The position numbers and the translations under genes were made by a program. From assembly GCA_905250885.1 (NCBI GenBank), contig CAJNOQ010000001.1, positions 1-64,000 on the forward strand: 64,000 bases of DNA, in the 5' to 3' direction. The DNA is from Didymodactylos carnosus. Lineage: Eukaryota > Rotifera > Eurotatoria > Philodinida > Philodinidae. This document shows positions 1-11,504 of the stretch, in pieces (the first letter of the stretch is position 1; each line of letters starts with the position of its first letter). Below the pieces are notes generated by a model. The model saw nothing but the letters and a program-made list of their open reading frames with translations, did not search any database and was not told the origin of the DNA.

Positions 1-420
1 AGTAGGGATTTTGAGGTTTCAAGCCTCGCTAAAATTCAAAATAACGGTTGAGGGATCGAAAATTAGTTGGTTTAAAATTAGTTTTCAACGCGGAACTAAA
101 ATCTGAAAATCGCGAGTGTGTAGCACTAACTAAAAGAAAGTTATAGAGGTTTTTCTGTCAGTAAAAAAGTCAGAATTTATAAGATATTGCCGCACAGTAG
201 CGTGAGTTATAAAACTTTTAGTGGGGAGGCTGAACCCACCCGGTGGCTACGCCACTAATTTAGACAAGAACTTGGGAAGTAACAACACTTGCCAAGTTCT
301 TGTTCAAGTACTTACTAAGCGAGGAAATTTGTCAGGTACTTCCCAAGTACTCGGAAAGTACTCACGTACCCGGATCAAGTATATTTACTAGGGCTTATTT
401 TTATTTTTGCTGTGTTCTAG
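1..420. other. Non-coding start of window, probably intron of the SLC26-like gene
   Basis: No open frame is supported. The stretch ends in a good splice acceptor (TTCTAG) directly before the first SLC26-like exon, so it is probably intronic. Its second half (about 265-385) is full of AAGTACTT/ACTTG-type words, also seen near 6,120-6,290 and 35,310-35,385, which suggests an old dispersed repeat inserted in the intron. Confidence 0.45.
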
Positions 421-1913
421 ACCACATGCAACAGCACTGGGTTATCTAACATCTGGTTTATATGAAGACAAAGGTGCATATCCAAGCGCTGTAGACATTC
501 CGAATGTGAAAATTTTTCGTTTTGAAGAAAATATTTATTATGCTAATATTGATGCATTTAAAAAGTTATTTATAAAAAACATTGGTTTTCGAGTAGAAGA
601 TCAATTACGTTTGATGAACGAAGAGGTGACAGGCGTTGAACGTGAATTTAAAGCCGCCATTCATAATAGTAGTAAATCCAAGAAACAACAACAACATATA
701 AAACAACGTTTTCAAAAACAATTTCGAAATGGTAACACATTGAGTAATAATGAAAATATTCTATCGAACGGAGGATCGGTCATGGATGATGTGAATTTGG
801 ATCAAGTGACTACTGTTAATGAATCAGGAAAGATTGTACAACATAAAATTATACAAGTAAATGAGTTTCAATTAGTCGATGAAATGGAATTAAATTTGGA
901 CGAGAGAGAAAAGGAGAAAGAAAAAAAAGTCAGTAATTAGCACAGCTATTTAACACCATTATAAATTGTCATTCTGTTTAGATTGCAGAAATTAAACGGA
1001 AATACCAACCAGTGTTTGAATTCGTTATTATCGATTGTTCGCCGGTGAATTACATTGACATGATGGGAATCAAAACTCTTATTCAAGTAAGAAAAATAGA
1101 TGTATGCAACTAACCATACAGAATTCATCTGTTTTTTTCAAGATTTACAAAGATTTAAAAGAAGTCAATGTAACGGTGCTATTATGCCAAGTTAGACGTA
1201 AGTTGATCATTTGCATATCATTTTATGCCATCTTCTCTATAACTATACACGTGATGTGTATAGTTCAAAACGTTTCCGTCCTTTTGTGTCATTTTTCTAA
1301 TAATAATATGTGAAACACATTGAAAACTTGCAAACAAAATAAATTAGATTTTGAAAGAATTTTAAATGATATACTATACTACGTAGCAGTTTCAAAATCA
1401 TTATTCTGTTTATTTTCCTTTACTGCTTTACCTTCGAGCTTTTCCCAGCGTATGTTTACAGATTTTGTTACTAATCACAAGTCATTTTTGTTTATTCTCT
1501 TTTCAGCTATGGTTTATCGTCAATTACAACGGATGAATTATATGGATATAGCTGGAAAAGATACGATACATGTTACAATAAATGATGCTGTTTTACATGC
1601 ACTAAAAACAGTTAGTATCGATGTAAAACATTGTTAAACATCACTATTATTCTCTTTTTACTTTATTTAGCGTGCAAGTAGAGGTGAAACCATACAATTA
1701 CCAGGAACGGCATTTCCTTTTGTTGGCGTGGAGAATCTATCATATACAGAGGATGATTACGATGGACAAGTAAGTTGTTAGGAAGAGAAGTGAATGCAAG
1801 TTTGTTGGAGTATCAATCTATTCAAAAATATTTCTAGTTCAAAGTCCAAGCTACACTTTTTTTGTTCATATATTTCTATCTCTTTGCAGGAAATATCCAA
1901 AAATTATTTCTGA
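421..1913 (+). CDS. SLC26-family anion transporter, C-terminal STAS region (partial, 5' end outside window)
   Basis: SLC26 proteins are membrane anion exchangers or channels (sulfate, chloride, bicarbonate, oxalate) with a cytoplasmic C-terminal STAS domain. Only that C-terminal part is here. Exons are about 421-932, 989-1086, 1143-1197, 1507-1610, 1671-1769 and 1890-1913, all with GT/AG borders and consistent phase. The first exon begins with the conserved RPHATALG segment after the membrane domain and carries a long charged intervening sequence rich in Q, N, K and E. The STAS core follows: FVIIDCSPVNYIDMMGIKTL, then KDLKEVNVTVLLCQVR, then HVTINDAVLHAL. The last exon encodes only EISKNYF before TGA. 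The first intron can be drawn two ways (929-981 or 933-988). The membrane-spanning exons must lie upstream of position 1. Paralogue identity cannot be settled. Confidence 0.85.
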
Positions 1914-3500
1914 TTTATCCTGGTAAATTAAACTCAAAAATCATACTGTCATTATATTGATCCCACTTTTATTGTTCGCTCTATTTTTCAACTCTAGTAC
2001 TTTTACAAAAAATATAATTCAGCGTTTGTGTTTGTTTCTCTATGTACCTAAGATATTTTCAGTTTTCTGATTCAATTATTTAAATAAATTCTCAATTTTT
2101 CTTGGCATGCTATAATTTGCTTCATTGAATCGTTGACTATATTTTTTACTTTTACAACTATTCTTTTTTACTCTTTTCTAATTGGATTTCTACTGTAATT
2201 GTTTTCTATAAGTTCGTACTATTCTGAAAAAACAATTATTCTAGCATAATTTTTTTTGATAATTGTATTAAATAATAAAAAATCATGAATTTAAAATTAA
2301 AACAGAAATTGTACATAGACAACTGGTGGTAGAAATCATTTGGCTGAGACTCACTTGTTCAACCGAACTACTTAATGAAGTAAATGAGCAGATTTATTCT
2401 AAATCTGGCATTTGTCTCACGCAGTTTTGTGCTTTTTTTTAGTAATACAATATGCACAAAAATTCTTGTGCCCACCCGTCCATAATTCTGCAAGACTAGA
2501 TGTTCAGCAATGATTATCAGTTGTTCACTGAAAATACTCAGTAGTACAAAAAAACTTATATTAAAATCAAATACGCCTAGAAATTGACTGGTATCAGAAG
2601 CGCACTCGGTTTAATCTCAATGTTTTACAGGTTATAATGCGAACACATACAGATATTATGTACTCAAATATAACTGCACGACTTACTTCCAAAGAAATTT
2701 GTTAGGCATCGTTTTTAGGAAAACTATGTTTACCAATTGCGTTTAATGTTTTCTTCGAAAAATAATACGTTTGAAATAAATTATTTAATGAATACAAGTC
2801 ATGCAGCTGTATTGACCGCTCTACATAATTCAGGAATTTAGATCAATTTGACGTAGATAGTTCGATTGTACGATAAAACACAACAGAAGTATTATAATAG
2901 CTGATAACGGAGTGCTACAGTGAATCATAGTTCTCTGATTAGTGCAATGTTGTTTCTGAATCTCATGAATACGTTGATGTAGAGAACGTTCATTCACTGT
3001 ACTTTAAGTTTCTTCAGTTGAGGGAAACTATCTGCTGTTATCTTTTGTTTAACAGTGTCTGCTGTATTAGTGTGATTAATAATCGCTCTTTCAACATGTT
3101 TTGTCGCATTTGCCTCAAGAAATCTGACTTTTGAATGATGATTGACCAGTTTGGAATAAATAATAATTGTTACAATGATTAACGATAATAGATGCAAATG
3201 ATTAGCTGAAATTTATAACGACCTCTTTGAAAAGACAATACCTTTTTTAAATTCTAAGGTGAACTAAAATCAGTTCAACCTACACTAGATTTTTCAAAAG
3301 TAACTAAATTTTATCTATGAAATATGAAAAAGTTATCCAAAAAAAAGTTAGTATTACTTAAAAATATACAATCACAAGTGAGATTTGTCGTTGTAAAAGT
3401 GTGGAAGGCAAGAAACGAGCTTGAAAAAATCAAGTATAAAAAAATATCGAACAAGAAAAAATAGAAAACTATTTAATAAACCTATTCGTCAATATTTTGG
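1914..3500. other. Intergenic, no gene seen
   Basis: AT-rich sequence between the convergent SLC26-like and ERG4-like genes. The only long open frame (2,994-3,197, minus) has no family features or splice context. No RNA gene or mobile element was recognised. Confidence 0.5.
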
Positions 3501-3620
3501 ATATCACAGATCAGTTTTCGTTATCACAGATCAATTTTAGTTATCACAGATCAGTTTTCGTTATCACAGATCAATTTTAGTTATCACAGATCAGTTTTCG
3601 TTATCACAGATCAATTGTAT
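3501..3620. repeat. Tandem array, six 20-bp units alternating as three 40-bp pairs
   Basis: Six head-to-tail units of the form TTATCACAGATCARTTTTMG fill exactly 120 bp. Units alternate between a CAGTTTTCG type and a CAATTTTAG type, so the higher-order period is 40 bp. The first unit starts ATATC and the last ends CAATTGTAT; the inner units match their own type. The array ends 11 bp before the stop codon of the ERG4-like gene (minus strand), so it must lie in that gene's 3' UTR or immediate 3' flank. Confidence 0.95.
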
Positions 3621-3631
3621 TTGACATAACA

Positions 3632-5066
3632 TTAGATTAAACCTGGTATAAATGCGTATGGAACCTTCTTACAATATATCTTCCAATCATTACCATATTT
3701 TTGTTGACATCGTTCCATATCCCGTTGATAACGATGAAGTATCATACTGGTGAAAAATACCGGATAGAAATACGGCAATATACCAGGAGTTTGATAACAC
3801 GATACGGCCCAACAAAATGCCATGCAAATATCTGCCGTATAATGTATCTTTCTTGCATACTTCCACCAACCATCTGAAAGAATAGACATATTATTAAGCT
3901 TAAGGTAAAACTAGTGTACTTTAGCATCTTCATTCCGGTTCTGGATCACTAAAGTTGAAATTCTTATATTCAGACAAAAACTACTCACCAATCAATAACG
4001 AGTCTCCTGCTTGAGTTTTCAAATATTTTGGATTATCCAATGTTCCATATGGAAGTTGTGGAAATGTATTTCTTGCAACATATATGCCACGCTGTTTTGC
4101 ACGAAAGCGATTTTTTTGACTTTGTGCACTATCCCAAATATAGTAAGCGCCAAATAGAATAATAAACAACAATAATATGAATGGAACTGATGAATTCTGT
4201 TGATTTTCTTTACTATTTTCTAATATGTAATAAGCATGAAATGCATAAACAAACGGCACACCAGCTAGATTCCAATAAATCAACATCCAACCCCATTTTT
4301 CGTAAAAAATATCCCAGGTGGTAACAATACACTCTTCTCCTTTCATAATGGCGTTCACGTATAAAAATTGGGCTGTTAACAGAAATATCATTGGTAAACT
4401 AATATAACCGTATAATTCGTACTGTTTCACTGCAGCTGACATAATGAGAAAGAATAATAACAACCACGATAAACGTACTTCAGCAAACATTTTTAAGTCC
4501 ACACGTCTATTCGCAATCCAAATGGATGGATTTAACCAAACACCCATAAAAAAATCGTAAATAAACTCATTTGACATTCGACATGTTTGATTTGTTTTTA
4601 AAGCATAAAAATGAATGATAACCGATAAAATATCACTGAATATAACTGAACAACAAAGAATCGACCCAAAATTGTTTGCTAAATATGTTAATGGAAATAT
4701 ACCAGTTATATGAACGACGGCTGCTAAAATTAGCGATAAATACCAACTATATAGTGCATTGCAATTGTATGAATATTGAAAGTTGTTTTCTGTTGGAACA
4801 GGCAATCCTTTAACTTTTAATCCGGGAAGAAAAGCAGCAAAAAATAGTTGAATAAGAAAAAATCCTATATAAACTAAAAATGCCGTAATAGTCGGAGTAC
4901 AGCAATTTTTAAAATCGATAAAGAAATCGGCAAATGACGATGGCCAATAAATACCACCCGATGAGTATTTTAACGATAAACAAAAATAAAACGGCAATAC
5001 ATGAGAGAAGATCATCAAGCCAATATTGCCAGGAGTCCCACCAAACTCTTTGCCAGGCTCTCCCAT
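3632..5066 (-). CDS. ERG4: ERG4-type sterol C-24(28) reductase (delta24(24(1))-sterol reductase)
   Basis: Integral ER-membrane enzyme of the ERG4/ERG24 family. In fungi it carries out the NADPH-dependent last step of ergosterol synthesis, reducing the C24(28) double bond. Two exons, 3989-5066 and 3632-3873, join across a 115-bp intron (phase 1) into about 439 aa, close to yeast Erg4 length (473). Family signature 1 is at residues 170-180 (YDFFMGVWLNP, with S where R is usual). The ERG4-specific block KGEECIVTTWDIFYEKWGW is near 242-260, and signature 2 (HRYQRD...C..KYGNDW..YC) is near the C-terminus, which ends VPYAFIPGLI. About eight to ten hydrophobic membrane segments are visible. It resembles ERG4 more than DHCR7, TM7SF2 or LBR. 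The ATG at 5066 precedes EFGGTPGNIG, the normal ERG4 start region; an acceptor-like TCTCAG just before the ATG suggests a 5' UTR intron. Confidence 0.88.
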
Positions 5067-5854
5067 CCTGAGATTACGATCAAAAATAATCTAAAGAAAA
5101 ATCACTGAAGAATCAGCTAGCCTAAGTAAAACTGAAATGAAATGTTTTATTTCTTTTTAATAAGAACAAGACGCGGGAGTTTATATCTCCCCTAGAGGCT
5201 TGAGGCAAATTGGCATTTTGTACCTCTTCGAATCCTATAAAACGAATACATTTGTCGCATCGAAACGCTCTGTATGTTTTCATACAGCTTGTTATCCATC
5301 GTTCATTCTTTTGAGTAGTCTCTCATGTTTCCTGCCCCTTTTTGGCTGGAACCTGTAGCTTTTCATCTCCAATTCATTCTTCTCCAGGCACATTCTCTCA
5401 AATTTAAAAATGTAGCCCTTGAAATCTTTGTTGAGGGGGGGGGGAGTATCATAGAATGACAGCCCATGACAGAACGTTATTTAGATTTGAAACATCTGGA
5501 AAACTGCTTGAGTTGAGATTATCCGTTAAGATAAATTTAGCGGATTGGTGTTGCTATGACTGACTATTGATTATATCTGTAGATGCGATACAATATGTTT
5601 ACAGCTAAAGAGTTGATTGGATCTGTTTTGGGCTAATCATTTATTTCATGAAAGAAAATAAAAGAGTATCAGGAATCGGTTAAAATAAGCGAAAATTATG
5701 CAGAGGAGCTTTGTCAGCATAATTATGTGAGATTTTACGCTGATTGTAGCGACCTTCGCCCAGCGTTTCCTCTAGCTTAACTTAACCTTAGGAATGGCAA
5801 GTCGATTCTTAGCTTACATTAGGCTCACGTTTCACGAAGACAAACTTAAGTGAA
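5067..5854. other. Intergenic, upstream of ERG4-like gene
   Basis: Contains the presumed promoter of the minus-strand ERG4-like gene, but no defined regulatory site was recognised. A short G run occurs near 5,436. No coding region is supported. Confidence 0.4.
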
Positions 5855-6104
5855 CACTAGAACGCCCGTAGCGGTCATTTTGACCGTTTTGTGATTTTTA
5901 TCCTTAATAAAACAAACTGCATACAATTTATTTAAATTATGTCATAACTTTTAATCTGTCCCACAAAAATTATTTTTTGCAGAATTTTTAATTCATTTTT
6001 GAATTCAGAACCATTTTTAAGTATAAAATTTTAAAAAAAACAGTAACGGTCAAAATGACCGCTTTAGGCGTTCTAGGTCATGAAAATTTCCGGGCGTTCT
6101 AGTG
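5855..6104. mobile_element. Non-autonomous piggyBac-like element (250 bp)
   Basis: The termini are inverted: CACTAGAACGCCCG on the left, and its complement CGGGCGTTCTAGTG on the right. Each has a sub-terminal palindromic block containing GGTCATTTTGACCG near both ends. The right end is flanked by TTAA (6105-6108) and the left by TGAA (5851-5854), consistent with a TTAA target site with one change. The ends and the TTAA preference fit piggyBac-type MITEs. There is no transposase, so it is non-autonomous. Confidence 0.75.
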
Positions 6105-7726
6105 TTAAAGTGAAGAGTTAATCCCTAGAGAACGTACTTGTGCCCAAGTACTCCGCTTGCGTAATGAAGCCAGTACTTGTCTTTTTTCCAGAAGTAAATT
6201 TACTTGTAAGTATTTGATTTTTCACTTGAATCAAGCTTGTCACAAGCACTTGTCAAGTAGAATTACAAGCACTTGGATGGTTTTCAAGGTAATATTATTC
6301 GAGTGTTTCTCTATTGTCGATTAATATTCGCTTTGTGAACTTATATTATTTTATGTCTGAAGTCCACAAAGAAAACACGTTTTCTTAAGCATAGGTATGT
6401 AAATAGATAGTGGCGAGCCGTCCTAACCTGTATTATCCACTCAACTGCTGATTTTAACCCTATTTTCAGTCAAAAAAAAAGTGTTTATAAGTAGTAAGTA
6501 AGTAAAAATGACATTTAAGACAAAAAGAGACTCTAAACAAAAGAGTAAGATACAGTTTAACAAATTAAAACAAGAGATAAAACAATAAAATAAATTTTCA
6601 CTCTTTCTTTATATCGCTACATCACTACATAAGAGTTCACCGACGTTAAAATAAATTGTTTGTTGGAGTTCGAAATGTAAACTGTTCGATTAACTCTTTT
6701 TAAAAACCCTTTTGATTTTTTGCTCAAACTGGAAAATCCTTCGCAACTTGAAAAACCCAAACCGATGTGTCCCTAAACCAAATGCGTTTAGAACTGGTTT
6801 TTACCAAAGTTAAAAAATCCTTGGACTCTTTCTAAAGAACCCTTTTTAGTTTTTTGGTCAAACAGAAAAACCCTTTTGGTTTTCAAATACGCTTTTTTCG
6901 GTTTAGGATAATAAAAAGCCTTTACTTGCCAAGGACGTTCACAAAGTACTTCTTAGCAATAAAAGCAAGTATTTTTATCACTACAGGAGTTTCACAAAAA
7001 CTTTGATTATGCCAGTCGCAAAAGCCGATACTTCTGCAGATTGATCATGCTACCACTATCACTATCACGCTACAATCCAGAAGGCAATCGACCTGTAGAA
7101 GAATCTAAAAGCCATTCAAAGATATATTTATGACCGGAGAAAGGGTATGTTAATGTATAAAAGAAAGATAGTTTTTTTATTACCTTTTTTTAATACATTA
7201 AGAATGGTTTGTTACAAATTTGAAGGCAATGAAGAGTGATGATATAGTTTCACGGTTGAAAATGATACGTCTGTGAAAGTCACGTGTTACTTTCGCCATG
7301 ACATCATCAGCGTGTAGGAGATATGATGATGCCAGTTGTTCATGTCTTTTTTTCCACAGTCTGCTCAATTATTCTTGTCTCGAAATTTCTCTTATCACTA
7401 ATGCTTTCACTTATAGTGAAACCTATTTTGTATGAACATTTTTGTACTACATTCCTGGTATTGAGCCATTTCCTACTGCTCGCTAGACCCACCGAATAGA
7501 TTATGTAAATAAAGATCTATCAAATGATATAAGTTGGACTAAAGCGTTTTTTCATTTCTCACGTTTCTACTAACAAAGCCGCGTCAGTCATTTTCTTCTT
7601 TTTAACTCGTTTTAGATTCATCTTCTTCTTCTTTCGACCGCGTTGTGCAAAATCCGACTAAATTTTGTTCGCTTTCGTGCATATATTATCGTTTACGTCA
7701 CGCATTTATTTTCAAAATGACTTACG
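6105..7726. other. Intergenic with degenerate repeats
   Basis: 6,121-6,290 carries the AAGTACTT/ACTTG-rich repeat also seen near the window start. 6,690-6,920 is rich in AAACCCTTTT-type words, likewise seen in the ABCA intron near 14,260. No gene was recognised. Confidence 0.4.
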
Positions 7727-8374
7727 ACGGAAGGTCCCCACGTGTCAAATTGATTTTCAAATGCGATATATACCAGTTTGTAGACCTTGATGCGCTGATT
7801 ATCATGGTATAAAGTATTTTCCCCCATAGGCCTTATTTGAAGCGCCAGATCGATTTTACATTTCGAAGGATCAAGCTGACATACGTATTGGGAGACTTGA
7901 ATTTCAAGGATATTATAGTTTCAAACGATCAAGCTTCTGCCATCGGATGCGTCGCATTCGACTATACGTTCTCACATGCCAAACTAAAATAGGAAGTGCA
8001 TACTTCACTATCACTAATATTGTAAGTATATAGTACTGAAATATTTTACTCGAAGTATTTCTACTCACAACATTAGTGATATTGAAATATGCAAAGTAAA
8101 CGCCCTCTATTTTAGTTTAACATGTAAGAATGTATAGTCGAATGCGACGCATCCGACAGCAAAACCCTGATCGCTTGAAACTATAATATATTCTTGGAAT
8201 CCAAGTATCCCAATACGTATGTCAAATTAATCCTTCGAAATGTAAAATCGATCTGGCGCTTCAAATAAGGCCTATAGGGGAAAATACTTTATGCCATCGT
8301 AATCAGCACATCAAGCTGTACAAACTGGTATATATCGCATTCGAAAATCAACGTGGCACGTGAGGACCTCTCCT
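7727..8374. mobile_element. Foldback (long inverted repeat) element, about 645 bp
   Basis: The left arm (about 7730-7993) and right arm (about 8108-8371) are reverse complements over roughly 265 bp with scattered mismatches. Matching landmarks include GGATGCGTCGCATTCGACTA, AGCGCCAGATCGATTTTACA and the GGTCC termini. The centre (7994-8107) also keeps partial palindromy. There is no coding capacity and no clear target duplication. Family unassigned. Confidence 0.85.
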
Positions 8375-8469
8375 CGTTAGTTGACGTAGTTCTTTCTTGT
8401 ATTTTATAATTTCTATAAAAAACATATTTTTACTTCGCGACCTATTTCTATAGAGCACGGTTCAGTCGA

Positions 8470-9602
8470 CCATTTCAGATTATTTTTGTCCATAGGAGAG
8501 TTTTGTAAAGGCAACATTTTGATGAACGTGGGCGAAAACCGCAGATCAAAAAAGTTTAAGTTTGACCCAGTATTTAAATTTTACGAAAAGTCCAAAAAAT
8601 CAAAGTTTTGCACCTGAAGTTGTAGCTTTATTAGTGCTACAAACTGCTGGTTCAGAATCTCTTGATTCTCAGATTCATCATGGGTTTCTAGAGACCAAAC
8701 TTCTAAAGAATGACTTGATGAATTTATTATCTTCTACAACCCTTTTCACCTTCGACCAGTTGGAATATCTTCGATATTATAACACAACCCCAATTCACTT
8801 ATCATCACCATATCTTTTATCAAAACTTACGATGAAAACTAATCTTAAGGCACTTTTTGTGTATTTTGAGAAAAATGTTTAATACGTTCACTGTCCATGT
8901 ATCATATATGATTCATTTAATTTTGGATTTCTGTTTTGGGTTCTCTTGTGAACGTGTTAAAACGGGAATACATTTCATCGTATTTTATTGAAACATAACG
9001 CTAAAAGTTGATCCTCTTAACCGTTATAGACTATTCCATAAATTCCATTATGATACCCATGATGTACTCCATATATATCATAGGGGCATAAACTTGATTC
9101 CATCCGCAAGGAGAAAACTGCGACAAAATGGCTCATTTTGTACAAAATATGAATTTTGAAGCCGAAGATCTCAGGTTCAAAACCGTCTATAGCCCTAAAA
9201 ATGTTTTTATGAACAACCTATAGCTAAGCCTATAAATAGAATTAAAAGTTCTAACATTTACTTTGTTTAAATAGAACAGACCTCAAGACTTTGCTAAAAA
9301 ACTGATTTTTGCTCTTAGTACAACCTGTACCAGAAAAACTAAAACTACACATAGGACTCGCGATTGCGTCATTTTATAGTAGACACTTTGAAGTACTTCC
9401 GGTGAACATTTTTCGTCTTGATCATGTGATGTTAGCGCAATACACGCGTTGAAAATTGACTAATTTGGTCTAAGCGCGAAACTTTTCGTAAAATTTAAAT
9501 AAAGGATCAAACTTAAACTTTTTTGATCTGCAGTTTTCGCCCATATTCATCAAAATGTCGCCTTTACAAAAGTCTCCTATGGACAAAAAAAATCTGAAAT
9601 GG
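8470..9602. mobile_element. Terminal-inverted-repeat element, about 1.1 kb
   Basis: Inverted arms of about 120 bp begin CCATTTCAGAT at both ends (left about 8470-8590, right about 9485-9602) and share the GGGCGAAAAC, GATCAAAAAAGTTTAAGTTTG and ATTTAAATTTTACGAAAAG blocks. The interior holds an open frame at 8562-8882 (106 aa) that starts inside the left arm. It matches no transposase I recognise and may be a degraded remnant or chance. No target duplication is obvious. Confidence 0.75.
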
Positions 9603-9825
9603 ACCATTGAATTACTCAGATTATGAGGTAAGAATAATAGCTCCTAAGCAGAGTATTTTACATCAAAATAGTAAGTTGAATTTCTTTATTTCAAACTTGA
9701 ATGTTTTTTCACTTTAAGCTTAAACGTTTATTAAAGGGTCTCGCTTTATAAACAAAAAAGACTATTGTGCCAATTTGTATGTTGTCTGTATGATATTCAT
9801 TTATATCAATTTCTTGTGTCATAGT

Positions 9826-10154
9826 CAGAGCCCTGCAGGTTAAACCTAATCTAACCTATAGTTTAGGTTAGAATTAGGTTACAAAAGTTATAGATTAGGT
9901 TAGATTGTAGGTTATGTTTTAATTTTTTTTGATTTCTTTCTACTTTTGTGCAAGCGAAATTTTTTTCTGATTTTTTTCTAATTCTTTGAACTGCAAAAAA
10001 GTCAATGACATGTATGACTTTTGTCATATATACGTGAAACGTTCTGTGGGTTGGAAACAAAAAATCACAGGCTAGGTTAGGTTAGAACTAGGTTGTGAAA
10101 TTTTGTATAGGTTAGGTTATAGGTTGTCAAAAAGTGGCAACCTGCAGGACTCCG
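9826..10154. mobile_element. Non-autonomous hAT element (329 bp) with 8-bp target duplication
   Basis: The left end reads CAGAGCCCTGCAGGTT and the complement of the right end reads CGGAGTCCTGCAGGTT. The flanks are identical 8-bp copies of GTCATAGT (9818-9825 and 10155-10162), the hallmark target duplication of hAT transposons. The sub-terminal parts are packed with TAGGTTAG-type words in both orientations. There is no transposase. The intact duplication and near-matching ends indicate a fairly recent insertion. Confidence 0.88.
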
Positions 10155-11254
10155 GTCATAGTACACAAAAATGTATATCCAATTATTTTTTAACCTTGTC
10201 CAAATCATTGTAGTGTGATTCCTATCGGACAAAAACAGCTTTATGGAGTAGAAGCAGTAATATTAATTTATTTGATTAATACCTCAGGTTTTTATGCATA
10301 AGGTATTTTCTTTCCCTATTGACGTCAAAAGAACAAATATTTTTCACACATCAGTTACATTTTTTATATTCTGTTTCAGTTCGCCATTTTCAATTTCATA
10401 TACAACAAACACATCTGCTAGTAATAATTAGCTATAAACGATGAAGGCTGTGTGTATGTACATGAAACAATTTATAACAAAAAAACAACAACACAATTTC
10501 CAGAACGAAATAAATTATATAATTGAAAATTAAATTATTAAATAATTGAAAATTTTCATAAATAAACATCAATTAGTTTAGAAAGGTAAATAATCAATTT
10601 GTCTAAGATGACAGATTTTGCTGTTAAGATTAGAATGTATTTAATAATACTGTTGAGCTAGTATTGATAAGCTCAAAAAAATGACTGTTTTCCGAGCATT
10701 GAAGTGATTAAATTCTTATTTTGTTTTTTCTTTTATGTGAAGAAACTAAAATGATAGAATAGCATTTGAATATCGTCGTAGGTAAAGCTATACCCTATTA
10801 ATATTATTAAAAACATGTAATCACTCTCTCACAATTTGCCTTGTACGTGTAGGAAAGAGAAGTGAAGACACAGAAGGATGGATTAAAAAACGTGTAAGCA
10901 TGATAGAGGAAAAACAGACTATACTTCTTTTTTCTTTTCGTAGAAAGAAAAGCAAGACATGGTGTAATTTACTTACCTACTTACTTATAACGACGTTCAC
11001 ATTTTACTCTAAACAGTAAATAAATTCATCTTTTTCATATATTAACTGAACTATAGAAAACTGTCATACATTTTTTGTTGTCCAAATTAATTATGAGTAT
11101 AAATTCATGATTTTTTGGATTTTTCTTTATTAAATAGTTTAATCTAATCAGTCACATAGTAATGATAAGCAAAAGAAGATGGTTACTTATCAAAATGACG
11201 TTTGACAATACAGTAATATCGAACATATCTGCTGCTCCTTACAGCATGTGCAAA

Positions 11255-11504
11255 CTTGTAGTGAATAAATACTTTATTCCCATATAATGACATTTATTCA
11301 AACATCAATGTTTCGGCTTGGTAAAGCCTTTTTCAAAAATAGAAAGAATGAAACTAGAAATAACATCTGCATGTGTAAAATTACATATGTTAATATTATT
11401 TCTAGTTTCACTCTTTCTATTTTTGAAAAAGGCTTTATCAAGCCGAAACATTGATGTTTGAATAAATGTCATTATATGGGAATAAAGTATTTATTCACTA
11501 CAAG
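11255..11504. mobile_element. Near-perfect palindromic element (250 bp)
   Basis: The two arms of about 110 bp are almost perfect reverse complements, from CTTGTAGTGAATAAATAC at the left to its complement at the right, with a short loop around 11,365-11,395. Each arm contains a small hairpin (GGCTT-TATC-AAGCC in the right arm) followed by GAAACATTGATGTTTGAATA. This resembles terminal repeats of invertebrate elements with hammerhead-like folds, but the family is unassigned. Confidence 0.8.

Noticed and set aside
3501-3620. CRISPR-like or regulatory spacer array
   Set aside because: Units are directly adjacent with no spacers, in a eukaryotic intron-bearing context; it is a plain tandem repeat.
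3632-5066. Annotation as 7-dehydrocholesterol reductase (DHCR7)
   Set aside because: The C-terminal signature fits the whole superfamily, but the block around KGEECIVTTWDIFYEKWGW and the EFGG start are ERG4-type, not DHCR7-type.
9840-10140. Telomeric or interstitial telomere repeat (TTAGG-like words)
   Set aside because: The words occur in both orientations inside a hAT element bounded by an 8-bp target duplication; they are sub-terminal motifs, not a telomere array.
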